A stretch of DNA of 50,585 nucleotides. Source: Arsukibacterium ikkense (lineage in GTDB: Bacteria; Pseudomonadota; Gammaproteobacteria; Enterobacterales; Alteromonadaceae). The position numbers and the translations under genes are program-made. Below are positions 8,935-17,489 of this stretch, piece after piece. How positions within the stretch are numbered: the first letter of the stretch is position 1; each line of letters opens with the position of its first letter. The stretch lies in assembly GCF_000987775.1 (NCBI RefSeq), contig NZ_LAHO01000023.1, positions 1-50,585 of the forward strand, written 5' to 3'. The notes beneath the pieces were generated by a model. That model did not search any database, was not told the DNA's origin, and worked only from the letters and a program-made list of their open reading frames with translations.

Positions 8935-10062
8935 TTAGCGCAGTTTATCCACCACCTGTAATATGGCAGTTAAACTGTCCTGGCCCAGTTTCATTGAACG
9001 AATATCTGACCAGCCAAAAGCGGCATCGGGTAAATCAGCATTATCTTTAAACGGCATTTCCACGGTATAGGCCAGGCATTTAAATTGCTCTGCCACCCAG
9101 TTGGTTGCAACCGTTAAGTTAGCCTGACCCGGCGCGTCTTTATCATAGCCATATTTCACCTGAAACTCGGGTGTTACCGTTAACAAGGCCGCTTTAAAGT
9201 CTTGCTCCAGTTGGCGCATATGGTCGTTGTACGATGGCACACCTTCAGAGCCTGCCACAAAGTTGTACGGCAGGTTTTCATCGCCATGAATATCTAAAAA
9301 CATGTCCAGGCCGGTTTCCAGCATTTTCTGCCGCACCAAATACACTTCCGGGCTGGTTGCCAAGGAAGGGTTTTGCCATTCGCGGTTAAGGTTGGCACCA
9401 GCTGCATTGGTGCGTAAATTGCCACGTACGCTGCCGTCAGGGTTCATATTAGGTACTATATAAAACACGGCTTTAGCCAGCAAGCTGCGGGCTACGCCAT
9501 CATCTTCATCCAGCAAACGGTCCAGTAAACCTTCGATAAACCACTCAGCCATGCTTTCACCCGGGTGCTGACGGGCAGTGATCCAGATTTTCTTTTTGCT
9601 GTCATCCGGCTCCCCTATCACCAGCAGGCTCATGTCGCGGCCATCGAGTGTTTCACCTAAGTCAATCAGCTGACAGTTATAGTCATTCTGGGCCTGATGT
9701 AATAAATCCTGGTGCCGCTCGTAACTGTATGGAGCAAAGTACGCAAAATAAACCGATTCGGCTTCCGGATAATGACTAATGGTTAATACTTTACCATCAT
9801 ACTCTGTTTCTACCCGGAACCAGGTTTGGCGGTCGTACGAGGCCACAGCCTGGTAATCTTGCCAGCCATCGGGGTATGCCGAACCCGAAGCATTGTTAAT
9901 AGTAATTTTATGCAGCTGTGGATGCGGGCTGTTTAGCCGGAAATGAAACCACTGATAAAAGTCTGACTGGTTGTCTTTACGAATAGCCAGTTGAATGTCA
10001 GCCGGATCGTCGGCTTTAATAATTTCAATATTACCACTGTCAAAATTGCTGGTGATTTTCAT
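8935..10062 (-). CDS. M14 family metallocarboxypeptidase, cytosolic carboxypeptidase-like
   Basis: A 375-residue zinc carboxypeptidase of the M14 class related to eukaryotic cytosolic carboxypeptidases (Nna1/CCP). An N-terminal beta-sandwich domain of ~120 residues precedes the catalytic domain, as in bacterial CCPs. The zinc ligands are visible as His166 and Glu169 in RQHPGES and the His of DIHGDEN near 260. The catalytic Glu is in TVEMPFKD near 340. No signal peptide is present, so the substrate is probably an intracellular protein or peptide tail, not identifiable here. It is the last gene of a minus-strand group after the DUF2960-like gene, with a 65-nt gap. Confidence 0.85.
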   Translation of the reverse strand: MKITSNFDSGNIEIIKADDPADIQLAIRKDNQSDFYQWFHFRLNSPHPQLHKITINNASGSAYPDGWQDYQAVASYDRQTWFRVETEYDGKVLTISHYPEAESVYFAYFAPYSYERHQDLLHQAQNDYNCQLIDLGETLDGRDMSLLVIGEPDDSKKKIWITARQHPGESMAEWFIEGLLDRLLDEDDGVARSLLAKAVFYIVPNMNPDGSVRGNLRTNAAGANLNREWQNPSLATSPEVYLVRQKMLETGLDMFLDIHGDENLPYNFVAGSEGVPSYNDHMRQLEQDFKAALLTVTPEFQVKYGYDKDAPGQANLTVATNWVAEQFKCLAYTVEMPFKDNADLPDAAFGWSDIRSMKLGQDSLTAILQVVDKLR

Positions 10063-10127
10063 AATTCGGTTCCCGTTAATATAAATATGCCAAGCCTAAC
10101 ATAGCCACTATGGGCTGAACATCGCCT

Positions 10128-10373
10128 TCAGGGCTCATCCCGGACAAAACTAATGTTGCTAAAGCCCATTTTAGTAAAGGCTTGCTGCCGGAAATTTTTA
10201 ATTGCCGCCTTGTCTTTGGCCGTTTTGGCAACTTGCTGCTCCATTGCCAGAAAGCTGCCCAAGTCAATGCCTTCTGCGGCAGCGACAGCTTCATATAAAT
10301 CGACGAAACGATCATAACTAAAGGCAATTATTTTAGTGCTGCCTTTAAAGGTATACTGTACTTGTCTTGCCAC
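10128..10373 (-). CDS. small conserved protein, DUF2960-like
   Basis: 81 residues with no membrane segment, beginning MARQVQYTFKGSTKIIAFSY and including YEAVAAAEGIDLGSFLAMEQ. This resembles the DUF2960 family of gammaproteobacteria as remembered; function is unknown. The start is GTG, placed immediately after the TAA of the upstream transporter gene, with GGAGG 4 nt before it. That arrangement implies translational coupling in the same operon. Confidence 0.65.
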   Translation of the reverse strand: MARQVQYTFKGSTKIIAFSYDRFVDLYEAVAAAEGIDLGSFLAMEQQVAKTAKDKAAIKNFRQQAFTKMGFSNISFVRDEP

Positions 10374-11225
10374 TTAACCTCCCTGCTTTGCCGGCTTGCG
10401 GCACAACCAGATTGAAAAACCTATTAGTACGCAACCAATACTCAGCCGCACTAAATCTGTATCACGTTGCCAGATAATAACATTAACCAGCAGTCCGGCT
10501 GGGATCAGCGCATTATTCATCACTGCCAGCATGCCGCTGGATACCTGGGTGGCGCCTTTATTCCAACCATAATAGCCCAGACCTGATGCCACCAGCCCCA
10601 GCCACAGTAATACCGCCCAGTGTTCTGTGGCGGTCGGATACTGGTTACCTCCCAGCACTAACCAGGCGGGTATCGCCACCAGAGCTGCGCCGACATAAAA
10701 CCAGCCAAATAGCTGATGCTGCTTTACAGCCGGATGCCTGGCCAGCACGTTTTTATAACTTACCTGGCCCAGCGCAAAACACATATTTGCGCCCTGCACC
10801 ACTGCAAAGCCTACCCAGTATTGTTCACTTAACGACTGATAACGCATTAACGCCGCCGCCAGCACCGCAATAAGCGCCGCTGCAAAAAAAAGCGGGTTAA
10901 AACGTTTGGCCAGTAAGTCATGCAACAGGGTAATATACAGCGGCGTAAAAATAGTAAATACCAGTACTTCTGCCACACTAAGCAGTAAAAAAGACTGATA
11001 GTAAAACAGATACATCAGGCCCAACTGCACCGCGCCAATAGCCATAACCGACCACACCAGGCTGGTGACGAAGCGATAACGCAGTATTAGCGGGCTAAAT
11101 AGCAGCAGCGCCAGTAATACCCTGCTCAGTACGGCAAAGTAAGGGTCAACCTGGCCAGCCAGATACACACCAATCAGGCTGAACGAAAACGCCCACAGTA
11201 GCGTAACACTAAGCAGATAAGCCAT
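10374..11225 (-). CDS. DMT superfamily transporter (EamA-type)
   Basis: A 283-residue, very hydrophobic inner-membrane protein with about ten predicted helices in two EamA repeats, starting with a typical LLWAFSFSLIGVYL segment. Members export or exchange small metabolites; the substrate cannot be read from sequence. Its ATG overlaps the stop of the acyltransferase gene (TAATG), and the DUF2960-like gene starts directly after its own stop, so all three are likely one transcript. Confidence 0.8.
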   Translation of the reverse strand: MAYLLSVTLLWAFSFSLIGVYLAGQVDPYFAVLSRVLLALLLFSPLILRYRFVTSLVWSVMAIGAVQLGLMYLFYYQSFLLLSVAEVLVFTIFTPLYITLLHDLLAKRFNPLFFAAALIAVLAAALMRYQSLSEQYWVGFAVVQGANMCFALGQVSYKNVLARHPAVKQHQLFGWFYVGAALVAIPAWLVLGGNQYPTATEHWAVLLWLGLVASGLGYYGWNKGATQVSSGMLAVMNNALIPAGLLVNVIIWQRDTDLVRLSIGCVLIGFSIWLCRKPAKQGG

Positions 11226-12337
11226 TACTGTTGTTTTTTAAGCACGGGCGCGGCGTACAAAGTTGTCATCAGCTGCTGCGCACCTTGCGGTACACTTTGT
11301 AACCGTTGCTGCCACTGCTTGGCAGCCTGGTCGGTCGGCGCAGGCTCTGTGCTACCCGCGGCTAACGCATTAATAGGGTAACAGCGGTACAGCTGCCAGA
11401 TTTGCTGGTCAATAAAGGCCGCCGCCGCATCCGGATCTTCGGGCAATGCCTGCAAGGGTTTGGCAAAGGCCACATGTACCCGGCCTTTATAACCGACAAT
11501 ACCTTTAATAATAGCGTCGATGTCTTCAAACTCGGTTTTCTGATAGCTGCCCTGGGTTTTCTTCTGCCACAGCTCATTAATTTTATCACTGTCGCATGGG
11601 TCATATTCGTATGAAATGCATACCGGTACGATATTCAAACTTTGCAGATACTCGTTAAAACTCAGCCCCTGCTTTTTTCCTTCCATGTAAAACATTTTTA
11701 AAATGGTCGGGTCGGTTTGATCATTACCATCTTTGGCGCGCCCTTCACGCTGCGCTATCCAGACTGACTGGCGCTCGGTTAAGGAATGTTTGATATAGGC
11801 AGATAATTGCGACAGGTTTTTCAGCATCTCACGCGGCCCTTTAGCACCGCGTTTGACAATAAAGCTTTTATTCAGTTTCATCAGTTCGGTGGCACAGGCC
11901 TTGCGCAATAAATTATCACCAATGGCTATGCGTACCGTGGCAAAACCCTGTTGGTGCAGACACCAGTTTACCAGGGCCGGGTCCATCGCGATGTCACGAT
12001 GGTTCGACAAAAACAGATAAGATTGCGCTGGATCTAACTGCTCCAGCCCAGAGCAGGTCACTTTATCTGTGGTACTGGCTATCATCCGGTCCATAAAACC
12101 GGCCACCTGTAACTGCACGGCTTTTACCGATTTCAATCGGGCCCAGCGCCGCTTAAGCCACAAGCGCACCAGTGGCGATAACAACCAACCAAAAGGTCCG
12201 GATAAACGGGGAAAGCGATAATGTAAAATGGCCTGAATAAATTCGCGATCGGCGATTAAGCGCGCTATAGCTGGCGCGACTTCGTTATCATGATATGGCC
12301 GGATGTCGGCGAAAGGATCCTGCTCCAATTGCTCCAC
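11225..12337 (-). CDS. PlsC-type glycerolipid acyltransferase family protein
   Basis: A 370-residue acyltransferase-fold protein. The signature region reads SNHRDIAMDP at about residues 111-120, followed by a later FIVKRG and a GRAKDG segment typical of the fold. The His-Asp spacing is NHRDxxxD (HX5D when counted to Asp119), not the HX4D of E. coli PlsC, suggesting a separate subfamily. The start is GTG at 12337 with a weak GAG element upstream. It probably acts at the cytoplasmic membrane face on an acyl donor. The exact acceptor is unknown, so lysophosphatidate acyltransferase is only one possibility. It is first in the operon with the DMT transporter. Confidence 0.75.
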   Translation of the reverse strand: MEQLEQDPFADIRPYHDNEVAPAIARLIADREFIQAILHYRFPRLSGPFGWLLSPLVRLWLKRRWARLKSVKAVQLQVAGFMDRMIASTTDKVTCSGLEQLDPAQSYLFLSNHRDIAMDPALVNWCLHQQGFATVRIAIGDNLLRKACATELMKLNKSFIVKRGAKGPREMLKNLSQLSAYIKHSLTERQSVWIAQREGRAKDGNDQTDPTILKMFYMEGKKQGLSFNEYLQSLNIVPVCISYEYDPCDSDKINELWQKKTQGSYQKTEFEDIDAIIKGIVGYKGRVHVAFAKPLQALPEDPDAAAAFIDQQIWQLYRCYPINALAAGSTEPAPTDQAAKQWQQRLQSVPQGAQQLMTTLYAAPVLKKQQ

Positions 12338-12456
12338 TTCTACTCAGTTCGGTTAGTTAAAACAGCGGCCTATTTTACTGAGTTAGCAAAATTTCACCAG
12401 CCTCGATCGCATTTATTCTGCTAAAATGGCCAGCACGCCCGCAGCCAAAGGGCCAC

Positions 12457-13341
12457 TCAGGCCCACATCACACAAATAGCGGCCACTACTAGCAGCGCTA
12501 AGCCCAGATGATCGTTGCGTACTAACTTTTCTTTTAAAATAAAAGCTGAAATCAGTAACATAAATAGTACTTCAACCTGGCCAAGGGTTTTTACCAGGGC
12601 CACCGACTCCAGGCTCATAGCAGTAAACCAGCCAATAGACCCAATACAGCTGCAGACACTAACCAATAACGTCAGTTTCGGCCGCTGCCACAATGCCACT
12701 AAGGTTGGCTGATCTTTTAACGCCAACCATAGCAGCAGTAATAGCGTTTGCAGCAAAATCACCAGCAATAATACCCAGGCGGCACCATGCGGGAAAGGTA
12801 AGCCCAGCACTAAGCTGGCCTGGCGCACCCATAACGAGGTTAATGCAAAAGCCAACCCACTGCCCAGCCCCATTAGCATTACAGGCCAGGATAACTGGCG
12901 CAGGCTGGCGCCACTTAGTAAAAACACCGCCCCGCCGCCAAGCGCCACCCCCAGCCAGGCCAGCGGCGTCAGCGTTTCGCTGAAAAGCAGCACACCCAGC
13001 ACCGCGGCCAGCACTGCCTCGCTTTTTGCCAGGCCCGCGCCAATAGCATAGTTACGCAGCATAAACAGCTTCACCATTAAGGCAGTAGCCAGAATTTGAG
13101 CTAACGCTGCGCCAATGATAAAAGCAGCGAAATGGCCGTTAAATTGCGGAAGGGCTGCAGGTTGCCAGTGATATAACGCCCATAAATACAGCACAGCTAA
13201 CGGCGAAGCCCAGATAAAGCGCGCCAGGGTAACACCGGCCACGTTGACTTCTTTACTGAGTTGTTTTTGAAACGCATTGCGCCAGGCTTGCATAAATGCA
13301 GCCAGCAAGGTAAAGGGGATCCACAGCACAGCAAACACCAT
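12457..13341 (-). CDS. DMT superfamily transporter (EamA-type)
   Basis: A second EamA-type membrane protein, about 294 residues and ten helices, beginning with a hydrophobic VLWIPFTLLAAFMQAWRNAF segment and ending in an alanine-rich helix. ATG at 13341 is chosen over the adjacent TTG at 13344; no clear ribosome binding site is visible for either. It is separated from the acyltransferase by about 120 nt and is probably its own unit. Substrate unknown. Confidence 0.75.
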   Translation of the reverse strand: MVFAVLWIPFTLLAAFMQAWRNAFQKQLSKEVNVAGVTLARFIWASPLAVLYLWALYHWQPAALPQFNGHFAAFIIGAALAQILATALMVKLFMLRNYAIGAGLAKSEAVLAAVLGVLLFSETLTPLAWLGVALGGGAVFLLSGASLRQLSWPVMLMGLGSGLAFALTSLWVRQASLVLGLPFPHGAAWVLLLVILLQTLLLLLWLALKDQPTLVALWQRPKLTLLVSVCSCIGSIGWFTAMSLESVALVKTLGQVEVLFMLLISAFILKEKLVRNDHLGLALLVVAAICVMWA

Positions 13342-13426
13342 CAAGACGTAAAGACGGCTATGCTAGCAAGGTTAGGGATTTTTTAATAGCGGGTCAGAAA
13401 AATAGTGGCCATTGCAACACGTGATG

Positions 13427-13449
13427 GCGACAGCACACCAGGCTGTCGC
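13427..13449. terminator. GC-rich hairpin after the DUF4382 lipoprotein gene
   Basis: GCGACAGC (13427-13434) pairs with GCTGTCGC (13442-13449) around a 7-nt loop, about 20 nt past the lipoprotein stop on the minus strand. There is no U-tract, so it could be an mRNA 3'-end stabiliser or a Rho-assisted site, not a classical terminator. Confidence 0.35.
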
Positions 13450-13468
13450 ACCAACGTTTCAGATACTG

Positions 13469-14434
13469 TTACTCGACAAAATCCAGCTCAACTGCCGTTG
13501 CGCTGGCGGCTATGGTCACATTTTTAGCCTGTAAAAAGACAATCGGATCTGCCGCTTCAGGGTCGTCATCGATATCACAACTTACCGCTGCGGTATAAGT
13601 ATCGGCCTCAATAAAGCCGATGCTGTAATGATATTCGCTAACTCCATCAAAGTAGACATTGGTACTGGCATAGGGCTGATAGCTATTAGCACCACCGTTA
13701 TCTGACAATTCGGCTAACGGCCGGTCGGCGCCCTGATACAAGTAAACGGTTGCCACAGGTAGAGCCGCATTGGCCGGCGCTACGGTACAACTGTTGTTAA
13801 TCAGCAACCCCTCCGCAACCTGACCGGTTAAGTGACCAACCTCACTATTATCCACCAGGCGCAAGCCGGTAGGTTTTAACAGATAGCCAGCCTGGCCAAC
13901 CGGGTTGACCATTGCTTTGCGTAAATCGAACTCGAGGGTGTAACTAAAATTGCCCCCCGCAGATAAGGTAACGCCGCCTAACTTCAGCTCGTTAGATGGC
14001 ACCCGCAACGGCACCCTGTCCCCCTCTGCTAACTCAACATAGCTGCCCTCGGCAATGACCAGCCGCAGCTGACCGTAGTTGCCAGCAGCAAATTCAGCTT
14101 CGCTGATCAGGGCTTCAGATTTAGCCCCATCCAGTTGTAATAAATCTACCCCGCGGGTATTGGCAATAACATTGCCCTGCGCATCGCGGCACAGGTCGTT
14201 GGCGTCGGCGGCAACGGCATCAGCGCCAATGGTAAAGCTCTGCCTGCCCTCACCATTACCGGTTAGCTCCACTTGATTAAAACATAGCATCACGACATTG
14301 GCGCCATTTACGGGTGCATCGCTAACCCCAAGGCTAAATTTGACAGATTGAGGCTCGTTATCAGATGAACCACCGCAAGCGGTTAAGGTTGAAATTGCGG
14401 CAATAACTGCGCCGGCTACAAGTGCTTTGTTCAT
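13469..14434 (-). CDS. DUF4382 domain lipoprotein
   Basis: A 321-residue predicted lipoprotein. The signal peptide ends in the lipobox LTAC, with lipidated Cys20 followed by GGSSDN. The next region, KFSLGVSDAPVNGANVVMLCF, is the typical opening of DUF4382 domains. The later part is beta-rich and acidic, consistent with a surface or periplasmic protein. ATG at 14434 is preceded by a strong GGAGGAT about 7 nt away; the upstream in-frame start at 14503 would bury the signal peptide and is rejected. Function is unknown. It is monocistronic, upstream of the tRNA-Pro locus. Confidence 0.82.
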   Translation of the reverse strand: MNKALVAGAVIAAISTLTACGGSSDNEPQSVKFSLGVSDAPVNGANVVMLCFNQVELTGNGEGRQSFTIGADAVAADANDLCRDAQGNVIANTRGVDLLQLDGAKSEALISEAEFAAGNYGQLRLVIAEGSYVELAEGDRVPLRVPSNELKLGGVTLSAGGNFSYTLEFDLRKAMVNPVGQAGYLLKPTGLRLVDNSEVGHLTGQVAEGLLINNSCTVAPANAALPVATVYLYQGADRPLAELSDNGGANSYQPYASTNVYFDGVSEYHYSIGFIEADTYTAAVSCDIDDDPEAADPIVFLQAKNVTIAASATAVELDFVE

Positions 14435-14548
14435 TATAATATCCTCCAAAATGGTAGCCCTAGTTAACGCCCCCGGGACTGAACCTGTACTTAACCCCGG
14501 CAAAGCCAGGCTAACTGGCGAAAATTGCTGCAGTTAATCAATACAGCA

Positions 14549-14576
14549 TTGCTTTCTGGCGGGGAATCATTATGAT
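14549..14576 (+). promoter_or_regulatory. predicted promoter of tRNA-Pro
   Basis: TTGCTT (14549-14554), a 16-nt spacer and TATGAT (14571-14576) stand 11 nt before the mature tRNA 5' end. The region after the -10 is GC-rich (ACGCCC), a discriminator type expected for stringently controlled stable RNA genes. Predicted by eye. Confidence 0.55.
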
Positions 14577-14587
14577 ACGCCCTACGT

Positions 14588-14664
<77 letters not shown>

Positions 14665-14677
14665 TTAATTTCCCACC

Positions 14678-14711
14678 AAAAAGCCGTTAAGTTTTGCTTA
14701 ACGGCTTTTTT
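14678..14711. terminator. terminator after tRNA-Pro
   Basis: AAAAAGCCGTTAAG (14678-14691) pairs with CTTAACGGCTTTTT (14697-14710) around a 5-nt loop, with A-tracts and T-tracts on both sides. This strong bidirectional terminator ends the tRNA transcript and probably also the ImmA/IrrE gene coming from the other side. A near-identical copy lies at 17515-17545. Confidence 0.9.
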
Positions 14712-14752
14712 GTTTTTATTACAGTAGATACAGCAACTTTTTAAGTGGAATT

Positions 14753-15853
14753 TTAATACTCTGGAACCAGTTCTAGCTCCTCTAGTCGGATGGCCATAGC
14801 TTCTTTTGAAACTTTAAATTGCTCAGCCAGGGAATATACAGCTTCACCATTGATACGATCCAAACCAGCCAAAGCCCTTGCCATGCCTCGCTTAGTTGAT
14901 ATCGCTTTTTCAATTCGTTTGTCGTTATTACTGTTGAGCAAGTATTGTAGATTGTCACGTTGCAACATTTCGGCAGGGAAACGTCCGTTAAATCGGCTAA
15001 GCACTAATTTAGCAGGCATTAAGAAATACACTGCAAATTTATCAGCCTCAACTTCAATGCGGTCACGAGTCACACTGCTACTTCCATCTAACGGTCTATC
15101 GCGATGTAACCCAGTCTGCTCATGCATTATTGCATGCGCAATCTCGTGCGCTGCTGTAAAATTCAAAACTTCTGGTGGCATACGCATCGACAGCTCAACC
15201 CTCTTATTGTCCTTGTCAATTATGCCGGCAACATCAATATCTCCCTCTATTACGCCTAACGAACTTTTCTTAAATACTTTATACCCCAACAGCTCAAATG
15301 CTTTCTCGGGGTTAAGTAACTCTACTGGATCATCAGGTGCACCATCAGGCCACAGGGCTTCTTTCTGATGCCATACGGCATGAGCCAGTTGCCGTGCAGT
15401 CTCCTCGATCAGCTTGTAACTAATTTTGCCTTTGCTATTAGTAACAAGCTGATTGAATTGTAGAAGCGGCAAAGGTGGGTTCTGTTTGCCACTACCGCCA
15501 GCAAACAAGAACTCATCTTCTTCTTGGTTTGCCGCAACAGCGTAACGGTTCAGGTGCCCTTTGTAACCTTCGTGAAGTTCATTACTTTCATACTTTGTAG
15601 CCGGAATACCCGGATAAGCGTTTAAAGACGGTAGCACTTTAATTTCATCATCATCAATCTGATCAGCTAAAACTTCATACGGATGTCGATGACTTCTATT
15701 GGCCACAACAATATCAGCCTGCTCTTTACTTATGTCAGTGGCAGCTAATTGGCTGGGCATGTCGGCGCTATATTCCCCGTCGTCATCGAGATGTGCGAAA
15801 GGATTCTGTAGCCGTTGACGATCTTTGATTATCAAATTCAGAGGTGCTGTCAT
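14753..15853 (-). CDS. ImmA/IrrE family metallo-endopeptidase
   Basis: 366 residues from ATG at 15853; an upstream in-frame start at 15907 is possible. The zinc motif HEIAH lies at residues 236-240, followed by the third-ligand region VEADKFAVYFLMP, the pattern of ImmA/IrrE peptidases (COG2856). Family members cleave phage-type or stress repressors. The N-terminal ~150 residues are hydrophilic and not recognised. The C terminus (AEQFKVSKEAMAIRLEEL) fits the short helical element after such domains. Its usual HTH repressor partner is absent nearby. It lies within the tRNA-Pro islet. Target and trigger are unknown. Confidence 0.8.
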   Translation of the reverse strand: MTAPLNLIIKDRQRLQNPFAHLDDDGEYSADMPSQLAATDISKEQADIVVANRSHRHPYEVLADQIDDDEIKVLPSLNAYPGIPATKYESNELHEGYKGHLNRYAVAANQEEDEFLFAGGSGKQNPPLPLLQFNQLVTNSKGKISYKLIEETARQLAHAVWHQKEALWPDGAPDDPVELLNPEKAFELLGYKVFKKSSLGVIEGDIDVAGIIDKDNKRVELSMRMPPEVLNFTAAHEIAHAIMHEQTGLHRDRPLDGSSSVTRDRIEVEADKFAVYFLMPAKLVLSRFNGRFPAEMLQRDNLQYLLNSNNDKRIEKAISTKRGMARALAGLDRINGEAVYSLAEQFKVSKEAMAIRLEELELVPEY

Positions 15854-16028
15854 GCAATAAACCTTTTTGTATAAAAAGCAATCGATTAACGATAGTTCAA
15901 CCACCAATAAAGTGTTAATAAGAACTTTATTAATTCAATAATCCAAAAAAACATTAAATAATTAAGCGTTGTTCGTGGCATTAAGTGGAGCCTGCTCAGC
16001 GGCAATTGCACTGTAATATGCAATATTT

Positions 16029-16054
16029 GAAAAAAGAGGCACCCGAAGGTGCCT
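16029..16054 (-). terminator. terminator of the 69-residue gene
   Basis: Reading the minus strand, AGGCACC, a TTCG tetraloop and GGTGCCT form a perfect 7-bp stem followed by CTTTTTTC. It lies 13 nt past the stop at 16067, so the small gene is separated transcriptionally from the ImmA/IrrE gene. Confidence 0.85.
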
Positions 16055-16066
16055 AGGTGCCTTGTA

Positions 16067-16276
16067 TTAGTCGTTGACGTTGTTACCGGGACTATTATCT
16101 GGGTTAGCTCTTACATATTTAGTGCCATCAATTTTTACAACGTGATGGCCCGGGTGCTTACCTTGCTCAACCTCTTTAACAAGCGTTGGCCTTGTAACCA
16201 CTTTACCTCTACCAACTTTATAGGCGTCATTGCCAGATCCAGATTTACTTCCTATGCCTTTTATAACTTTAGTCAT
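16067..16276 (-). CDS. small islet protein, possibly DUF3892-like
   Basis: 69 residues, rich in Gly, Lys and Asp, with no membrane segment or signal peptide. The C-terminal half reads VTRPTLVKEVEQGKHPGHHV, then VKIDGTKYVRANPD. The helix-then-strand arrangement and ending YVRxxxD...NN recall DUF3892 proteins, but this is a weak resemblance. The start is supported by GAGG 7 nt upstream of the ATG. It has its own strong terminator and a possible promoter at 16407-16415, so it appears to be an independent small gene. Function unknown. Confidence 0.6.
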   Translation of the reverse strand: MTKVIKGIGSKSGSGNDAYKVGRGKVVTRPTLVKEVEQGKHPGHHVVKIDGTKYVRANPDNSPGNNVND

Positions 16277-16359
16277 GTAATTACCTCGAAATGCTTCGCA
16301 AGGTACGCTACTATGTCTTTGTTGGTTAAAGCAGCGTGCTCTTGCATGATGTTTAACTA

Positions 16360-16381
16360 AAGGGGCGTTCGCGCGCCCCTT
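16360..16381. terminator. GC-rich hairpin upstream of the 69-residue gene
   Basis: AAGGGGCG (16360-16367) pairs with CGCCCCTT (16374-16381) around TTCGCG. On the minus strand it is followed by TTTAGTTAAAC, a poor U-tract. It could end the membrane-protein transcript or act as a leader hairpin for the 69-residue gene, if the promoter at 16407-16415 is real. Confidence 0.45.
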
Positions 16382-16406
16382 ACCTTTACAGCTTGGCTGT
16401 ATCTCA

Positions 16407-16415
16407 ATTATAGCA
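16407..16415 (-). promoter_or_regulatory. possible extended -10 promoter for the 69-residue gene
   Basis: The minus strand reads TGCTATAAT, a perfect extended -10 box, about 130 nt upstream of the small gene's start. No good -35 is seen, which extended -10 promoters tolerate. The transcript would run through the hairpin at 16360-16381 first. Confidence 0.35.
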
Positions 16416-16705
16416 TCGCAAACACATCCGACCAGTTGTTTTTATAATTATTGTAATACAGGCAATTTAAACAACTGTTTGATTATCTCTCAAGTTCAGG
16501 ATTTGAATAAAATATTTAGTAATGGACATGCACTCCAAAATATTATGTCACCACCGCCATTGCCGGGCACCTGCAGCCGATTTTGAAATTTGAGAAATTT
16601 GAGGGTCAGATCAAAATTAAACTGCATCTCTTAAGTTGGTGCATACCTCGGCAGTCAGTGTGAGTAATATAAAAGACGAGGCGATGAAATCTCTTTCCCC
16701 CAATC

Positions 16706-17368
16706 TTAATCGCCCTGTTTTTTTCCAGGAACTTTAAGCTGAAGTAATTTGCGGTTACGCCTTTTCAACTTGGAATACAGTACAAATCCGAAAATTGCGA
16801 TGAACAAGAAGAAATAAGCCTGTACTTTCTTGTCAGATTGCCGCTTTTCAGAGTGACGAACAAACTCAGAGTAAGATACAACGGGGCCTCCCTCTACTGA
16901 ACGGATCTCCCACACCTGACCACCGCTGGAGCTCATCACTCGGACACGGGTACCAAGTTCAAGGCCAAGTAATTTTTGCCAGGTTCCGTTTACTTTAAAG
17001 GTTCTATCGGCAACATGAAGGTTATATAGTTCAACACCGTTTCTGGAATAGGTCTGCTGCATACCATTGTATTTACCGTTGTATGAATGCAGCGTACTGT
17101 AGCTTGGTACATAGTCTCCGATAAAAAATAACGGTAGCAAAATGATCACAGCTATCGAAGAGTACAACCAAAAATTTTGCAGCCCTGTCGACACAGGCTT
17201 TTTCAGCCAGATAATTTCTTGTGTTGGTGCTTCCTTCCCGCTTAGCGGCTCCTGTTTATTGGCAATCAACCGTTCGAGCTCGTTTGCCTGCTCAGGATAC
17301 TCTTCAACATTCAGTTGTTTTTGGGTTTCAAGTAGCTCTTCTAATGTAAATCTTGAATAATCAGGCAA
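16706..17368 (-). CDS. uncharacterised two-TM membrane protein of the islet
   Basis: About 220 residues. A cytoplasmic N-terminal segment (PDYSRFTLEELLETQKQLN, then an acidic helix) leads to a first membrane helix (NFWLYSSIAVIILLPLFFI). A mixed soluble domain of about 110 residues follows, then a second helix (AYFFLFIAIFGFVLYSK) and a very basic tail. The loop domain would face the periplasm. TTG at 17368 is preferred, because GGGAG lies 6 nt upstream and the protein then begins MPDYSRF; a GTG at 17392 is the alternative. No enzymatic motif is visible and no family is recognised. It lies just inside attR of the tRNA-Pro islet. Confidence 0.65.
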   Translation of the reverse strand: MPDYSRFTLEELLETQKQLNVEEYPEQANELERLIANKQEPLSGKEAPTQEIIWLKKPVSTGLQNFWLYSSIAVIILLPLFFIGDYVPSYSTLHSYNGKYNGMQQTYSRNGVELYNLHVADRTFKVNGTWQKLLGLELGTRVRVMSSSGGQVWEIRSVEGGPVVSYSEFVRHSEKRQSDKKVQAYFFLFIAIFGFVLYSKLKRRNRKLLQLKVPGKKQGD

Positions 17369-17489
17369 AATGCTCTCCCTACTTGTGGTCACTAAGTTCC
17401 CTTAAGCTTTCAGCTACATTTAACTTTAATCCCTTAACTAATCAACAGCTAATAGAGGTGAATTAATAAAGAAGTACAGGTGCAGATTC

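Larger units (their letters stand above)
16277..16705. other. 429-bp gene-free stretch inside the islet
   Basis: No convincing CDS is seen. It holds a GC hairpin (16360-16381), a possible minus-strand promoter (16407-16415), two neighbouring copies of a GAAATTTGAG-like word near 16585-16601, and a GGGTCAGATCAAAATTA word at 16603-16619 of a type also seen next to mobile-element remnants in gammaproteobacteria. The rest is AT-rich and featureless. Confidence 0.5.

Noticed and set aside
10076..10327. 83-codon minus-strand ORF overlapping the DUF2960-like gene in another frame
   Set aside because: The competing frame has a strong coupled start (GGAGG-TTAA-GTG) and a recognisable family pattern.
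14790..15368. 192-codon plus-strand ORF opposite the ImmA/IrrE gene
   Set aside because: The minus-strand frame carries the HEIAH zinc motif and a full domain; the opposite frame is low-complexity Ser/Leu and has no family features.
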